From Ottowia testudinis (lineage in GTDB: Bacteria > Pseudomonadota > Gammaproteobacteria > Burkholderiales > Burkholderiaceae_C): a DNA stretch of 64,000 nt. Both the position numbers and the translations under genes were made by a program. Within the stretch, counting starts at the first letter, position 1, and each line of letters starts with the position of its first letter. This document shows, one piece after another, positions 26,741-35,508 of this stretch. The DNA lies in the NCBI RefSeq assembly GCF_017498525.1, contig NZ_CP071796.1:1302001-1366000 (forward strand), read 5' to 3'. Under the pieces are notes generated by a model. That model was not told where the DNA came from. It was given only the letters and a program-made list of their open reading frames with translations, and searched no databases.

Positions 26741-27970
26741 TCAAAACCAGCTTTTGACGGCGTTGAAGAGGCCGCGCCCGGCCACGTCGCCCCCCACGGC
26801 ACCGGCGATGCCGCCGATGACGCCGCCCACCACGGTGCCGATGCCCGGCAAGACGGCGCTGCCGATGGCCATGCCCGCCGATGCGCCGCCCCACGCGCCC
26901 AGGCCACCGCCGGCCAGGCCGCTGAGGGAGCGGCCGGTGTTCTCGCCGATTTTGTGACCGTCGGCGCGAAACGACTGGCCCACTTCGAGCGCGCCCAGCG
27001 CCACGCCCAGGGGGCGGGCCACGCGGCCGGCGTTGTGCAGCAGGGTGCCGCTGCGGGTCAGGCCCTGGCCGGCTTCCTCGAACGCCAGTCCGGCCTGGCG
27101 GGCGGCGCTGTTGTTGCGCAGTTCCAGGCCGTCGTGCGCGGTCTGCGAGCGGGTAAGGCTGTCCAGGCCGGCGCGGCCGGTTTTCGATTCAATGTCGATG
27201 CGCTGGCTCATGCGCGGGTCGGTGGCGGGAATGTCCACCCGCACGTCGATGACGCGGGCGCCGCCGTGGATGGACACTTGTTGCTGGACGACGTTTCCTG
27301 GTACGCGGCGGTATTCGTTGGCGATCATGTTTTCGGCCAACCGGCCGTTGTGGTTGTTGGCAACGCTTTTGGAAATCCCTTGCCCTTGACTGATTGAACC
27401 CAGAGGAGGTGGATTGATCTGGTCCGAAATGGTCAGGCCCTGCTGTATCAGCAACTCTCGAAGCCCGGGCGTGAAACCGCTCTTACCTGTCCATCGACTT
27501 TCCGTGGGCGCCCAAACCTTGGTCAATACCGGATTGTCCAAAAGCCTTTGCGTGCCCTGCTGCGTCAAGGCCGTTCCTTCAGCCAGCAGGCGCTGGCCGG
27601 CATGCGCGGCGCGCCGTCCGCCTTCCAGCGCGACGCCGGGCGCGCCGTGGGTGGAAAAAGGCTCGGGCGCGGCGGCCCCGTCATGGCGCCGCAGCGCCTC
27701 GTTGAAGCGCGACAGCTCGCCGATCTGCCCGCGGCCGATCAGGCCCGCTTCGATGGCCGATTGCGCGTCGGCGGCGGCCTGGGGGTCAATGTGCCGGGCG
27801 TCGTTCACCCAGTCGGCCAGGCGCTGGGTGTCGAGTTGGCCGCTGTGTGGGTCGCGGGCGCGCTCTAGCAAGTGGCGGCCAGCGTCTGGCGGCGGCGAAT
27901 CCGCCGGGCGCGGCTGCCCGGGCGTGGGATGAATGTCTTGTTGCCGCGAGCGGGCGATGCTGGCGTCCAT
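26741..27970 (-). CDS. Putative polymorphic toxin with PD-(D/E)XK-like nuclease core and glycine-zipper tail
   Basis: 409 residues, no Sec signal. Residues 44-95 form a helical region (QLDTQRLADWVNDARHIDPQ). Residues 208-265 look like a PD-(D/E)XK nuclease: Glu213 in RLAENMIANEYR, Asp242 in RVIDVRVD, and Glu261-Ser-Lys263 in RIDIESKTGRA. Residues 345-400 are a glycine-rich, weakly hydrophobic zipper (GGVIGGIAGAVGGDVAG type) as found in some secreted effectors. The two tandem genes after it fit immunity genes. No VgrG, PAAR or secretion gene is adjacent. Toxin role is inferred from motif and context. Confidence 0.55.
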   Translation of the reverse strand: MDASIARSRQQDIHPTPGQPRPADSPPPDAGRHLLERARDPHSGQLDTQRLADWVNDARHIDPQAAADAQSAIEAGLIGRGQIGELSRFNEALRRHDGAAAPEPFSTHGAPGVALEGGRRAAHAGQRLLAEGTALTQQGTQRLLDNPVLTKVWAPTESRWTGKSGFTPGLRELLIQQGLTISDQINPPPLGSISQGQGISKSVANNHNGRLAENMIANEYRRVPGNVVQQQVSIHGGARVIDVRVDIPATDPRMSQRIDIESKTGRAGLDSLTRSQTAHDGLELRNNSAARQAGLAFEEAGQGLTRSGTLLHNAGRVARPLGVALGALEVGQSFRADGHKIGENTGRSLSGLAGGGLGAWGGASAGMAIGSAVLPGIGTVVGGVIGGIAGAVGGDVAGRGLFNAVKSWF

Positions 27971-28168
27971 GACGGGCTTTCAGTAAAAAAAACAGGCTCC
28001 ATTAGGGCGCGTTGCCGGCTGTTTTGCCATATGGGGCGTTCCCAGCTGGGAAGATTGCTATAGATCGAAGCTATTGAAATCCTGATGCGGTGACGCGGCG
28101 GCCGAGTGCCCGTGGGCGGGCATGTGCCGCGGGGCGTTCGCGTGACCGCACACTGCGACAATCGCGCG

Positions 28169-29446
28169 ATGCACCCCAAAGCCCTGCTCGACGCCGCCAC
28201 CGACCTGGTGCGGCGTGTTCTGTTGCTCGATCACCCGGCCGATACCGTGGTGTCGCGCTTTTTCCGCGAGCACCGCAACCTGGGCCCGCGCGAGCGCGCC
28301 ACGCTGGCCGAGACCGCCTATGCCGTGCTGCGCCGCAAGCTGCTGTACGAACACTTGGCGCGCCCCGGCACCGGCGCGCGCGAGCGGCGGCTGGCCATCC
28401 TGGGCTTTCAGGCGCCGCGCGACTTTCTCAAGCAGGCGCTGACCGAGCCCGAGAAACAGTGGCTCGACGCCTGCGATGCCGTGGCACCGGCCGAACTGCT
28501 GCCGCAGCATCGCCACAACCTGCCGGCCTGGCTGGTTGAGCCGCTGAAGGCGCAGGTGGGTGACGAGTTCGATGCCTTGGCCGAATCGCTGCTGCAAGGC
28601 GCGCCGCTCGACCTGCGCGTCAATACTTTGAAGGAAAAAAGGCCAACAGCGCTGGCGGAGCTTGCGAAAGCAGCTATCAAATCAGTAGAAACGCCGTACT
28701 CGCCCTGGGGGCTGCGCGTGCACGGTAAACCGGCTTTGCAAAAGCTGGACGCCTTCACGCGCGGCGCCGTCGAGGTGCAGGACGAGGGCTCGCAACTGCT
28801 GGCGCTGCTGCTGGATGCGCGGCGCGGCGAGATGGTGGCCGACTTCTGTGCCGGCGCCGGCGGCAAGACGCTGGCGCTGGGCGCGGCCATGCGCAACACG
28901 GGGCGGTTGTATGCCTTCGACGTGTCGGCGCACCGGCTGGATGCGCTCAAGCCCCGCCTGGCGCGCAGCGGCCTGAGCAACGTGCACCCGGTGGCGATCG
29001 CGCACGAGCGCGACGAGCGCATCAAGCGCATGAAGGGCAAGTTCGACCGCGTGCTGGTCGATGCGCCCTGCACCGGCCTGGGCACGCTGCGCCGCAACCC
29101 CGACCTGAAGTGGCGCCAGTCGCCGCAGGACGTGGCCGAACTGACGGCCAAGCAGCAGGCCATTCTGGCCAGCGCCGCGCGCCTGCTGAAACCCGGTGGG
29201 CGGCTGGTGTACGCCACCTGCAGCGTGCTGCCCGACGAGAACGAGGCCATCGCGCAAGCCTTCAGCGCCGCGCACGCAGACTTCGAGCCGCTAAACGTGG
29301 CCGAGCTGTTGCAATCGCTGAAGGTGCCCGACGCCGCCGCGTTGTGCACCGCCGATGCCGCCCAGCCAGGCCAGTACCTGCGCCTGTGGCCCCACCGCCA
29401 CGGCACCGACGGGTTTTTTGCCGCCGCATGGCAGCGCCGCGCTTGA
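28169..29446 (+). CDS. rsmB: 16S rRNA (cytosine-5)-methyltransferase RsmB family
   Basis: 425 residues: N-terminal NusB-like RNA-binding domain and C-terminal SAM methyltransferase. Cofactor motif is DFCAGAGGKTLALG; the two catalytic cysteines are Cys301 in DAPCTGLGTLRRNPDLKW and Cys351 in YATCSVLPDEN. It methylates C967 (E. coli numbering) of 16S rRNA. Start at 28169 (MHPKALLDAATDL). An in-frame repeat copy encodes about KEKRPTALAELAKAAIKSVE, in the linker between the domains. It is divergent from the toxin gene across 198 bases. Confidence 0.92.
   Translation: MHPKALLDAATDLVRRVLLLDHPADTVVSRFFREHRNLGPRERATLAETAYAVLRRKLLYEHLARPGTGARERRLAILGFQAPRDFLKQALTEPEKQWLDACDAVAPAELLPQHRHNLPAWLVEPLKAQVGDEFDALAESLLQGAPLDLRVNTLKEKRPTALAELAKAAIKSVETPYSPWGLRVHGKPALQKLDAFTRGAVEVQDEGSQLLALLLDARRGEMVADFCAGAGGKTLALGAAMRNTGRLYAFDVSAHRLDALKPRLARSGLSNVHPVAIAHERDERIKRMKGKFDRVLVDAPCTGLGTLRRNPDLKWRQSPQDVAELTAKQQAILASAARLLKPGGRLVYATCSVLPDENEAIAQAFSAAHADFEPLNVAELLQSLKVPDAAALCTADAAQPGQYLRLWPHRHGTDGFFAAAWQRRA
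28625..28690 (-). repeat. Dispersed palindromic repeat copy inside rsmB
   Basis: AAAAAAGGCCAACAGCGCTG, then GCGGAGCTTGCGAAAGCAGC and TATCAAATC match the reverse orientation of the repeat in order and spacing, read through in frame. Confidence 0.75.
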
Positions 29447-29671
29447 GCGAGCATCCGCCCGCGCAAGCCGGACGCGGGCAAACTGCACACACGCCGCCAA
29501 CATTCACCGGCAAGCCCCCTCGAACGGGGGACAAACGCCCCGTTGCAAATGGGCACTGCCTAGAATCGAACGAAGGCGCGCGCCCTGGCTCCAACGCCGC
29601 GTTGGCAGACACAGGTTGTGCCGCCTTCGCCAGTCGCCGCGCGCGACGCTTGCCCGAAAGACCCCTGATTC

Positions 29672-30883
29672 ATGACGCTGTTTTCCGATTCTCCGCTGCC
29701 CGCCGCCCTGATCGACTGGCTGGCCAGCGGCCTTTTGAACCTGGCCTGGTGGCAGGTGCTGCTGGTGGGCCTGGTGCTGACGCACATCACCATCGTCAGC
29801 GTCACGCTGTATTTGCACCGCCACTCGGCGCACCGCGCGCTCGACCTGCATCCGGCGGTGAAGCACTTCTTCCGCTTCTGGCTCTGGATGACCACCGGCA
29901 TGGGGACCAAGGCGTGGACCGCCATCCACCGCAAGCACCATGCCAAGTGCGAGCAGGCTGAAGACCCGCACAGCCCGCAGATCCACGGGCTGAAAAAAGT
30001 CATGTGGCAGGGCGCCGAGCTGTACCGCGCTGAAGCCAAGAACGCCGAGACGCTCTCGCGCTACGGTCACGGCACGCCCAACGACTGGATGGAGCGCAAT
30101 GTGTACGAGCGCCATTCGGTCCTGGGCGTGAGCCTGATGCTGGTCATCGACGTGCTGCTGTTCGGCGCCTTGGGCGCTGCGCTGTGGGCGGTGCAGATGG
30201 TGTGGATTCCGTTCTGGGCCGCGGGCGTCATCAACGGCGTCGGCCACTACTGGGGCTACCGCAACTTCGAGGCGCAGGACGCGTCCACCAACGTCTCGCC
30301 CTGGGGCCTGATCGTGGGCGGCGAAGAGCTGCACAACAACCACCACACCTACCCCACGTCGGCCAAGTTCTCGGTCAAGCCGTACGAGTTCGACATCGGC
30401 TGGATGTACATCACCATCCTGAACAAGCTGGGCCTGGCGCACCCCAAGAAAACCCCGCCGCGCCTGGCCTATGGCGCCGTGCGCCCGGTGGCCGACGACC
30501 AGACGCTCGAGGCGCTGATCGCCCACCGCTACGAGGTCATGGCCAGTTATGCGCGCCACATGCGCGCCGTGTTCGCGCAGCAGACCGAGGCCGCCGACGT
30601 CAGCGGCGCGCTGCGCTCGGCCCGCCGCTGGCTGCACCGCGACGCCGAAAAGGTGCCGCCGGCCGCCGTGCCGCAACTGGCCGAGGCGCGCGCCGCCTAT
30701 CCGGCGCTCGACAAGATGGTCACCATGCGCGAGGAACTGCGCCAGCTGTGGCTGACCACCGGCCGCACGCGCGAGCAGCTGGTGGCCGATTTGCAGGCCT
30801 GGTGCCACCACGCGGAGGAAAGCGGCATCGCCGCGCTACGCGACTTTTCGCTCAAGCTGCGCGCGGTGAAGTACGCCTCCTGA
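29672..30883 (+). CDS. Acyl-CoA/acyl-lipid delta-9-type fatty acid desaturase
   Basis: 403 residues with four membrane segments. The three histidine boxes are HRHSAHR (49-55), HRKHHAK (86-92) and HNNHH (221-225), the di-iron ligands of membrane desaturases. It introduces a cis double bond into saturated acyl chains in the inner membrane, using O2 and an electron donor not encoded nearby. The last 110 residues are a soluble helical extension, usual in the proteobacterial DesC type. 225 bases without recognisable features precede it. Confidence 0.93.
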   Translation: MTLFSDSPLPAALIDWLASGLLNLAWWQVLLVGLVLTHITIVSVTLYLHRHSAHRALDLHPAVKHFFRFWLWMTTGMGTKAWTAIHRKHHAKCEQAEDPHSPQIHGLKKVMWQGAELYRAEAKNAETLSRYGHGTPNDWMERNVYERHSVLGVSLMLVIDVLLFGALGAALWAVQMVWIPFWAAGVINGVGHYWGYRNFEAQDASTNVSPWGLIVGGEELHNNHHTYPTSAKFSVKPYEFDIGWMYITILNKLGLAHPKKTPPRLAYGAVRPVADDQTLEALIAHRYEVMASYARHMRAVFAQQTEAADVSGALRSARRWLHRDAEKVPPAAVPQLAEARAAYPALDKMVTMREELRQLWLTTGRTREQLVADLQAWCHHAEESGIAALRDFSLKLRAVKYAS

Positions 30884-31003
30884 GTCGGCCTGCGGCTACC
30901 TTCCCCCACTGGGGACAACGCTGGTGGCCGGGGAAACCCCGGCCACGGCGTCCGCGCATGGCCTGCTTCGCGGCCCTTTTTGAGGCTGGCTTCGCAGCCC
31001 TGC

Positions 31004-31056
31004 TGGCTCTTTCTCCCTCTCCTTCTGTCTGGGAGAGGGTTGGGGTGAGGGCCAGC
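31004..31056. repeat. CTCACCCC/CCCTCTCCC-type element
   Basis: TTTCTCCCTCTCCTTCTGTC and GGGAGAGGGTTGGGGTGAGG form a stem. Same element class as at 17746-17845, in the 265-base gap after the desaturase gene; the rest of the gap shows nothing. Confidence 0.7.
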
Positions 31057-31148
31057 GGCGCGTCATGAGCACTGGAATTCTCAACAAGTCGGTGGCCGGA
31101 GCGCCGATTTCTTTTCGGCGCCGCCCAAGGCTGTGAAAGAATGACCGA

Positions 31149-32279
31149 ATGCAAGCGGTCGACGTACTCATCATCGGCGCCGGCATCGCGGGCGCGTCGC
31201 TGGCGTGGCGGCTGGCGCGCGCCGGCCGATCGGTGCGGCTGCTGGAGCGCGAGGCTCAGCCGGGCATGCACAGCACCGGCCGCTCGGCCGCCACGTTCAT
31301 GGAAAGCTACGGCCCGCCGGGCGTGCGGGCGCTCACGCGCGCCAGCCGCGCCTTCTACCTGCACCCACCCGCGGGCTTTGCCGAACAGCCGCTGCTGGCG
31401 CACCGGCAGGCACTGTTCGTCGCCATGCCAGGGCAGCACGCGGCGCTGGCCGCGCTGCAGGCAGAGCTGCTGGCCACCGGCACCACGTTGACGCTATTGA
31501 AAAAAGAGCAGCTTGCGCAAGCTGCGCCAGCGCTGAAGCCCGATTTGTTCGATAAAGCACTGCTGGACGACGACGGCTACGACATCGATGTCAACGCTTT
31601 GCTGCAGGGCTTCTTGCGCGGCGCCCGCCAGGCCGGCGCGCAAGCGCTTACCGGCAGCGTGCCGAACCGGGCTATTCGCGAGGGCGATGCGTGGCGCGTC
31701 ACCCTGTCCAACGGCGACGAGGTGCGCGCGCTCACCGTGGTCAATGCGGCCGGCGCGTGGGCCGACGAGGTCGCCGCGCTGTTCGGCGCCGCGCCCATCG
31801 GGCTTGAGCCGCGCCGGCGCAGCGCGTTCACCTTTCGTCCGCCTGAAGGGCTGGACGTGTCCGGCTGGCCGATGGTGTCCGACGTCGACGAAACCTGGTA
31901 CTTCAAACCCGACGCCGGCCAGCTGCTGGGCTCGCCCGCCAACGCCGACCCGGTGGCGCCGCACGACGTGCAGCCGGAAGAGCTGGACATCGCGCTTGGC
32001 ATCCACGCCATCCAGGAAGCCACCACGCTGGAAATTCGCCGCTCCACGGCCACCTGGGCCGGGCTGCGCAGCTTTGTGCGCGATGGTGAGATCGTCATCG
32101 GCTTCGACGCTGCGTGCCCCGGCTTGTTCTGGCTGGCGGCGCAGGGCGGCTATGGCATTCAGAGCGCCGCCGGCGCCAGTCTGCTGGCCGCCAGCCTGAT
32201 TGAAGGCGCCGCCTTGCCCACCGAGCTGGCGCGCCATGGCGTCGATCCGGCGCTGGTCGCGCCATCCCGTTTGCGCTGA
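31149..32279 (+). CDS. FAD-dependent amino-acid oxidase/dehydrogenase (DAO family), paralogue 2
   Basis: 376 residues. VLIIGAGIAGASLAWRL, LLEREAQPGMHSTGRSAA and AQGGYGIQSAAGASLLAASL show the DAO fold. Very similar to the gene at 21098 and the same length. At about residues 115-138 it reads LTLLKKEQLAQAAPALKPDL where paralogue 1 reads LEWLHGEQITARVPVLRPGR: the DNA there resembles the dispersed repeat, yet no gap is needed. Substrate unknown. It stands alone, with no transporter gene beside it. Confidence 0.87.
   Translation: MQAVDVLIIGAGIAGASLAWRLARAGRSVRLLEREAQPGMHSTGRSAATFMESYGPPGVRALTRASRAFYLHPPAGFAEQPLLAHRQALFVAMPGQHAALAALQAELLATGTTLTLLKKEQLAQAAPALKPDLFDKALLDDDGYDIDVNALLQGFLRGARQAGAQALTGSVPNRAIREGDAWRVTLSNGDEVRALTVVNAAGAWADEVAALFGAAPIGLEPRRRSAFTFRPPEGLDVSGWPMVSDVDETWYFKPDAGQLLGSPANADPVAPHDVQPEELDIALGIHAIQEATTLEIRRSTATWAGLRSFVRDGEIVIGFDAACPGLFWLAAQGGYGIQSAAGASLLAASLIEGAALPTELARHGVDPALVAPSRLR
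31490..31552 (+). repeat. Dispersed palindromic repeat-like segment inside oxidase paralogue 2
   Basis: ACGCTATTGAAAAAAGAGCA, then GCTTGCGCAAGCTGCGCCAG and CGCTGAAGCCCGATTTG, following the repeat layout. Absent from the aligned paralogue. Confidence 0.7.
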
Positions 32280-32349
32280 ACGGCTCCACCGTGGAGCGTC
32301 TCGTTCAAGCCCTGGCGGTGATCTGGCATGCGCCGACTCGCTGAAACTT

Positions 32350-32402
32350 CAAAAATAATAGCTGCTTGCGCTTGTCTGGAAAGCGCCAGAGCCGATTTTC
32401 AT
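32350..32402 (+). repeat. Dispersed palindromic repeat copy
   Basis: CAAAAATAATAGCTGCTTGC, then GCTTGTCTGGAAAGCGCCAG and AGCCGATTTTCA. One of the cleanest copies; useful as the reference. Between two convergent genes. Confidence 0.92.
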
Positions 32403-32409
32403 TTGGAAA

Positions 32410-33045
32410 TCAGCCGCCCGCCAGCGCCCGCAGCCCGTTCAGATCCAGCAGATTCAGCACGCGGCCCGAACCGCTGATCAGGCTGCGTTCGCGCAGGTGG
32501 CGCAGCACGCGCGACAGCGTCTCGGGCGCGATGCCCAGTTGCGCCGCGATCATGCGCTTGCGCTGGCGCAACATCACGGCCAGGCCCTCGGGCGCATCGC
32601 TGGCAGGTTCGGCGTGGCGCAGCAGCCATTCGGCGCAGCGTGCCTCGGCGTCCTTGGCCAGGCGGCTGACGGCCAGCTCGGCCTGCCGCCGATGCGCCTG
32701 TGCCACATCGCGCAGCAGCGCCAAGGCCGGCGCAGGCAAGGCCAGCAGGCTGGCTTGAAAATCCTTGAGCGCCACGCGACGCACCTGCACCGAGGTGTCG
32801 GCGATCGCATCGACCACGGGGGCGTGGTCGAGCACCGCGCAACCCGCATTCAGCCAGGCGGGCGCTTCGATGACGCCCATCTGATGCGCCAGGGCACCGC
32901 TTTCATCCGCCACGCCGAGGGCGACGCGGCCGCTGTCAAGGTGCATCACATGGTCTGGCGTGCAGGCGCGCTGCAGCACCTGCGTGCCAGCGGCCAGCGT
33001 GCACGCATCGGCGGGCCAGTCAAAGTCGTGGGCAGTGGGCAGCAT
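32410..33045 (-). CDS. Crp/Fnr-family transcription regulator
   Basis: 211 residues from the ATG at 33045. The cyclic-nucleotide-type sensor domain is followed by a helix-turn-helix with AAQLGIAPETLSRVLRHLRE. The recognition helix contains ETLSR, the E-x-x-S-R pattern that reads TTGAT half sites in FNR. The N-terminal cysteine cluster of oxygen-sensing FNR is missing, so the signal differs (heme-based NO sensing is one option). An exact FNR box lies upstream of its start, suggesting autoregulation or control by FNR. Confidence 0.85.
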   Translation of the reverse strand: MLPTAHDFDWPADACTLAAGTQVLQRACTPDHVMHLDSGRVALGVADESGALAHQMGVIEAPAWLNAGCAVLDHAPVVDAIADTSVQVRRVALKDFQASLLALPAPALALLRDVAQAHRRQAELAVSRLAKDAEARCAEWLLRHAEPASDAPEGLAVMLRQRKRMIAAQLGIAPETLSRVLRHLRERSLISGSGRVLNLLDLNGLRALAGG

Positions 33046-33079
33046 GGGCGCACTGTGCCGCGCCCTCACGCCAGGGGCA

Positions 33080-33093
33080 TTGATACACATCAA
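33080..33093. promoter_or_regulatory. FNR/ANR box
   Basis: TTGATACACATCAA is a perfect match to TTGAT-N4-ATCAA. Its centre is about 41 bases upstream of the Crp/Fnr gene start on the minus strand, within the only gap (83 bases) ahead of that gene. Confidence 0.8.
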
Positions 33094-33128
33094 TGGTGCG
33101 GACGGTGCCGCCACGGCCAGCGGCGCGC

Positions 33129-34451
33129 TCAAACCACCAGGATGGCGCGGAAATCGTTGACGTTGGTGTGCGTTGGCCCGGTGATGACGAGGTCGTCCAG
33201 GGCGTGAAAAAAGCCGTAGGCATCGTGCCGCGCGATGTGATCGGCCAGGCCGAGCCCGGCATCGGCGGCGCGCGTCAGCGTGTCGGGCGCCACCAGCGCG
33301 CCGGCGTTGTCTTCCACGCCGTCGATGCCGTCGGTATCGGCGGCCAGGCCCCAGACGCCGGGCTCGCCTTGCAACGCCTGTGCCAGCCCCAGGCAGAACT
33401 CGCCCGCGCGGCCGCCGCGGCCGGGTGGGCCACCGGCGGGCGGCGCGGCCAGCGTGACCGTGGTTTCGCCGCCAGACAGCAGCACGCACGGCGGATTGAA
33501 GGCACCGGTGCCGCGCGCCACGGCGCGCGCCAGCGCGGCGTGCAGGCGGCCGACGTCCCGCGATTCGCCCTCGATCTCGTCGCTCAGCACGTGGGCGGCG
33601 ATGCCGGCCGCGCGCGCCGCCTCGGCCGCGGCCTGCAGTGATTGCTGCGGTGTGGCGATCAGTTCCACGCGGTGCCGCTTGAACAGCGCATCGCCCGGCT
33701 TGGGCGTTTCGAGCGCGCCGCTTTGCAGCGCGGCGGCCACCGCCGGCGGCAGCGCAATGCCGTGGCGCCGCGCGATGGTCAGCGCATCGCCGCAAGTGCT
33801 CTGATCGGCCACCGTGGGGCCGCTGGCGATCACCGAAAGATCGTCACCCGGCACGTCGCTGATCGCCAGCGTCAGGATTTGGGCTGGCCCGCAGGCGGCC
33901 GCCAGCCGGCCGCCCTTGATGCGCGACAGGTGCTTGCGCAGCGCGTTCATCTCGTGGATGCCGGCGCCGCTGGCCAGCAGTTCGCGGTTGATGCGCTGCT
34001 TGTCGGCCAGCGTCAACCCGTCGGCCGGCAGCGTGAGCAGCGCCGAGCCGCCGCCCGAGATCAGGCAGATCACCAGGTCGTCGGCGGTCAGCCCCTCGGT
34101 GAGCGCCAGCAGGCGGCGCGCGGCCTGCTCGCCGGCCGCGTCGGGCACCGGGTGCGCGGCCTGGGCGATCTCCACCCGCGCGGGCACGCCCGGCGGGCGC
34201 GGCGGCGTGTGGCCGTAGCGCGTGACCACCAGACCGCCCAGCGGCGCCGTGGCGGGCCAGGCGGCTTCGAGCGCATGCACCATGGCGCCGGCCGCCTTGC
34301 CCGCGCCCAACACCAGCGTGCGCCCGCGCGGTGGCGCTGGTACATGAGGCGGCAGGCAGTGCGCGGGCAGCGCGCGTGCCACGGCGACGTCGAACAGGTG
34401 GCGCAGAAAGGCCCGCGGCTGGGCTTGGGCGCAGGGGGCGGCTGTGTTCAC
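33129..34451 (-). CDS. ttuD: Glycerate 2-kinase / hydroxypyruvate reductase (TtuD, MOFRL family)
   Basis: 440 residues from a GTG at 34451 (VNTAAPCAQAQPRAFLRHLF). LVLGAGKAAGAMVHALE, LVICLISGGGSALL and LAISDVPGDDLSVIASGPTV are hallmarks of the GckA/TtuD family; the C-terminal MOFRL domain has ADTDGIDGVEDNAGALV. Despite the old reductase name, characterised members phosphorylate D-glycerate to 2-phosphoglycerate with ATP in glyoxylate or tartrate use. No glyoxylate genes are adjacent. It follows gluQ by 25 bases on the same strand. Confidence 0.9.
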   Translation of the reverse strand: MNTAAPCAQAQPRAFLRHLFDVAVARALPAHCLPPHVPAPPRGRTLVLGAGKAAGAMVHALEAAWPATAPLGGLVVTRYGHTPPRPPGVPARVEIAQAAHPVPDAAGEQAARRLLALTEGLTADDLVICLISGGGSALLTLPADGLTLADKQRINRELLASGAGIHEMNALRKHLSRIKGGRLAAACGPAQILTLAISDVPGDDLSVIASGPTVADQSTCGDALTIARRHGIALPPAVAAALQSGALETPKPGDALFKRHRVELIATPQQSLQAAAEAARAAGIAAHVLSDEIEGESRDVGRLHAALARAVARGTGAFNPPCVLLSGGETTVTLAAPPAGGPPGRGGRAGEFCLGLAQALQGEPGVWGLAADTDGIDGVEDNAGALVAPDTLTRAADAGLGLADHIARHDAYGFFHALDDLVITGPTHTNVNDFRAILVV

Positions 34452-34476
34452 GGTGGCAATGTAACGAAAGCGGTGG

Positions 34477-35430
34477 TCAGGCCCCGGCGGGGCACCATTG
34501 GCGCCGCCAGTCGCCGATCCAATCGCGCAAGGCCTGCCCGGCCGTGCCGGCGCGCGCGTCCGGCAGGCCCAGCACGGCGGCCGCCTGCCGCAGCGCGGAC
34601 AGCGCATCGGACACATCGAGCGGCGCGGCGCCGTTCTGCTTGCTGAGCTTGTGCCCATCGGCCGCCAGCACCAGCGGCGTGTGCAGATACAGCGGCGTGG
34701 CCACGCCCAGCGCGCGTTGCAACAACATCTGGCGCGGCGTGTTGTCGGCCAGGTCCTGGCCGCGCACGACGTGGGTCACGCCCTGCTCGGCGTCGTCGAC
34801 CACCACCGCCAGCTGGTAGGCCCACAGGCCATCGGCGCGGCGCAGCACGAAGTCGCCGACCTCTTGCGCCACGTTCTGCCGCTGCGGACCCAGGCGCCGG
34901 TCGCACCATTCGATCGGGATGGTGTGTGCTTCACTATTGATAGCTGCTTGCGCTTGTTGACAAAGCGCTGGCGGCTCAAATGACTCAAACGTGGTGTGAA
35001 GGCGCCACGCCCGCGGCGGCCGCCCGCGCAGGCCGCCGCGCTCGGGCCTGCAAGTGCCCGGATAGGGCAGCTCGGCGCCGCGCTGCCTGGCCACGCCGCG
35101 CGCGGCCTGGGCCTGCTCGATGTCCTTGCGCGAACAGGCGCAGGGGTAGGCTCGACCGGCGGCCAGCAGCTGGGCCAGCGCCGCCTCATAGCGCGCGCCG
35201 CGCCACGATTGCCACAGCGGCGGCGCGTCCGGGTGCAGGCCGCAGGCGGCCAGCTGTCGCAGGATCAGCTCAGGAGCACCCGGCACGCAGCGCGGCGTGT
35301 CGACGTCTTCGATGCGCACCAGCCAGCGGCCGCCGTGGGCGCGCGCGTCAAGCCAGCTGGCCAGCGCGGCCACCAGCGAGCCGGCGTGCAGCGGCCCGGT
35401 GGGCGAGGGGGCGAAGCGGCCAACGTACAT
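34477..35430 (-). CDS. gluQ: Glutamyl-Q tRNA(Asp) synthetase
   Basis: 317 residues. [20 protein letters not shown] has the HIGH-type motif at 15-18, and [13 protein letters not shown] is the KMSKS-type motif. A cysteine pair CAC with a later Cys can bind zinc, as in this family. There is no anticodon-binding domain. It glutamylates queuosine in tRNA-Asp. A near-consensus repeat copy is read in frame, encoding part of [20 protein letters not shown], in a loop that is usually variable. Start at 35430 ([12 protein letters not shown]) is the family start. Confidence 0.93.
   Translation of the reverse strand: MYVGRFAPSPTGPLHAGSLVAALASWLDARAHGGRWLVRIEDVDTPRCVPGAPELILRQLAACGLHPDAPPLWQSWRGARYEAALAQLLAAGRAYPCACSRKDIEQAQAARGVARQRGAELPYPGTCRPERGGLRGRPPRAWRLHTTFESFEPPALCQQAQAAINSEAHTIPIEWCDRRLGPQRQNVAQEVGDFVLRRADGLWAYQLAVVVDDAEQGVTHVVRGQDLADNTPRQMLLQRALGVATPLYLHTPLVLAADGHKLSKQNGAAPLDVSDALSALRQAAAVLGLPDARAGTAGQALRDWIGDWRRQWCPAGA
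34925..34982 (+). repeat. Dispersed palindromic repeat copy inside gluQ
   Basis: CACTATTGATAGCTGCTTGC, then GCTTGTTGACAAAGCGCTGG and CGGCTCAAATGA; close to intergenic copies such as 43302-43366. Translated on the opposite strand. Confidence 0.88.
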
Positions 35431-35508
35431 GGGGCAGAGGTGCGGCGTTCGACGTTGAGCCTTCAGCGTGGGCGCCGGGCGTTTTCCGGCGCCGTGCCTC
35501 AAACACGC

